Assembly (NCBI GenBank): GCA_030043215.1
Contig: JASHYG010000440.1
Span: 1-13,390, forward strand
Source: Gammaproteobacteria bacterium
Lineage (GTDB): Bacteria; Pseudomonadota; Gammaproteobacteria; Steroidobacterales; Steroidobacteraceae
Length of the DNA stretch: 13,390 nucleotides
Direction: 5' to 3'
Part shown: one piece after another, positions 12,900 through 13,390 of the stretch
How positions within the stretch are numbered: the first letter of the stretch is position 1
How the letters are laid out: each line of letters begins with the position of its first letter
Notes under the pieces: model-generated
What the model was told of the DNA's origin: nothing
Databases searched by the model: none
Seen by the model: the letters and a program-made list of their open reading frames with translations, nothing else
Program-made: the position numbers and the translations under genes

Positions 12900-13390
12900 T
12901 CAGAAGACGAAGGGGATCAACCCCTTCACCGCGGCCCGATAGCCGAGGTACGCCTCGCCGAACCTCTGGACCATCATGCGCTCCTCGATCCGGCTCTTGT
13001 GCCACAGAGCGAGGTATGCGAGAGCGAACCCGAGAATGCCGCGGACCTGTCCGATCGCGCAGGCAGTGCCCGCAACGGCGAGCAACATGCCTGTATAGAT
13101 CGGATGGCGAACATAGCGGTAAGGACCGGTGCGAATCAGCTCGTGATCCTCTTTCAGCGTCACCGAGGCGCTCCAGTTGCCGGCCAGGTGGAGCCGTGCC
13201 CACAGCGCGATGAGCACGCCGGCCAGAACGAGGGGCGCTCCGATCCACACGATCCCCGTGTACTGCCGAATGAACCGCACGTAGAGCCATGCAGAAGGTG
13301 CGCCGGGCGCGCTCAGCGCCGCGCCCAGGTGCGTTCTCTTGGCGAGGAGCAGGAGAATGGCCGATGCCGCAATCAGCAGGAGATAGGAGA
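12900..13390 (-). CDS. ICMT-like membrane methyltransferase (5' end outside window)
   Basis: The C-terminal 163 residues or so of an isoprenylcysteine carboxyl methyltransferase (ICMT)/phospholipid methyltransferase-like membrane protein, which would use S-adenosylmethionine. The signature RTGPYRYVRHPIYTGMLL, followed by EERMMVQRFGEAYLGYRAAV, is the conserved C-terminal cofactor-binding region of this family. The frame is open from the TGA at 12900-12902 to the window edge; the GTG at 13278-13280 is therefore internal. The extra residues (YLLLIAASAILLLLAKR) form one membrane helix, IVWIGAPLVLAGVLIALWA a second, and two more hydrophobic stretches surround the signature. In bacteria the methyl acceptor of such proteins is mostly unknown. 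It could be transcribed together with yghU. Confidence 0.88.
   Translation of the reverse strand, partial: SYLLLIAASAILLLLAKRTHLGAALSAPGAPSAWLYVRFIRQYTGIVWIGAPLVLAGVLIALWARLHLAGNWSASVTLKEDHELIRTGPYRYVRHPIYTGMLLAVAGTACAIGQVRGILGFALAYLALWHKSRIEERMMVQRFGEAYLGYRAAVKGLIPFVF

Noticed and set aside
12007..12942. 311-codon plus-strand frame opposite yghU
   Set aside because: Antisense to a near full-length YghU match; translation lacks motifs.
12900..13280. Complete 126-aa methyltransferase starting at the GTG at 13280
   Set aside because: The frame runs open to the window edge and the upstream residues form another membrane helix, so the start lies outside.
1..13390. CRISPR arrays, tRNA or rRNA genes, insertion sequences, phage genes
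   Set aside because: No spaced repeats, no cloverleaf-like segment noticed, and no transposase, integrase or phage protein in any frame.

Overview
This is a GC-rich window from a bacterial chromosome, almost certainly a proteobacterium. SURF1, a YghU-type glutathione transferase and a DUF6491-type lipoprotein-sized secreted protein all fit a gammaproteobacterium of the Steroidobacter/Nevskia/Xanthomonas sort, but that placement is inferred from gene content, not measured. There are 14 protein-coding genes. Two are cut by the window edges: SURF1 at base 1 and an ICMT-family methyltransferase at base 13390. I see no rRNA, tRNA, insertion sequence or CRISPR array. No gene-free gap exceeds 180 bases; the largest are 2615-2791, 9580-9718 and 11258-11370.

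Left part (1-4680, mostly +): the end of a SURF1 cytochrome-oxidase assembly gene is followed by zwf (glucose-6-phosphate dehydrogenase). zwf carries an apparent one-base deletion in a G run at 2094-2096, which puts the last 30 codons out of frame. A small uncharacterised gene on the minus strand (2249-2614) converges on zwf. Next come a Tat-exported dienelactone-hydrolase-family protein and a zinc-dependent medium-chain alcohol dehydrogenase, joined by a TAATG stop/start overlap. Because of the zwf frameshift, zwf and the dienelactone hydrolase lie in one uninterrupted reading frame of nearly 1000 codons; this is a false fusion.

Middle part (4655-11257, all -): in transcription order (right to left) there is a short-chain dehydrogenase with an N-terminal export/anchor segment, a VapBC toxin-antitoxin pair with a strong promoter and nested palindromes, an exported two-domain VOC protein, a TraD/TrwB-like coupling ATPase without any conjugation neighbours, a small secreted DUF6491-like protein, and a secreted type-B carboxylesterase whose 3' end overlaps the alcohol dehydrogenase by 26 bases.

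Right part (11371-13390): an NADPH-dependent FMN reductase (+) diverges from the short-chain dehydrogenase and converges on a YghU-type glutathione transferase (-). A truncated membrane methyltransferase gene (-) closes the window.

Taken together the gene set leans to redox and small-molecule detoxification or catabolism: NADPH supply by zwf, then GST, FMN reductase, SDR, ADH, hydrolases and a VOC protein. Only the DLH-ADH and vapBC pairs show real evidence of co-expression. I did not find a clearly new multi-gene system. The best leads are the zwf frameshift, the apparently leaderless vapBC promoter, the orphan coupling protein, and the exported SDR and VOC proteins.
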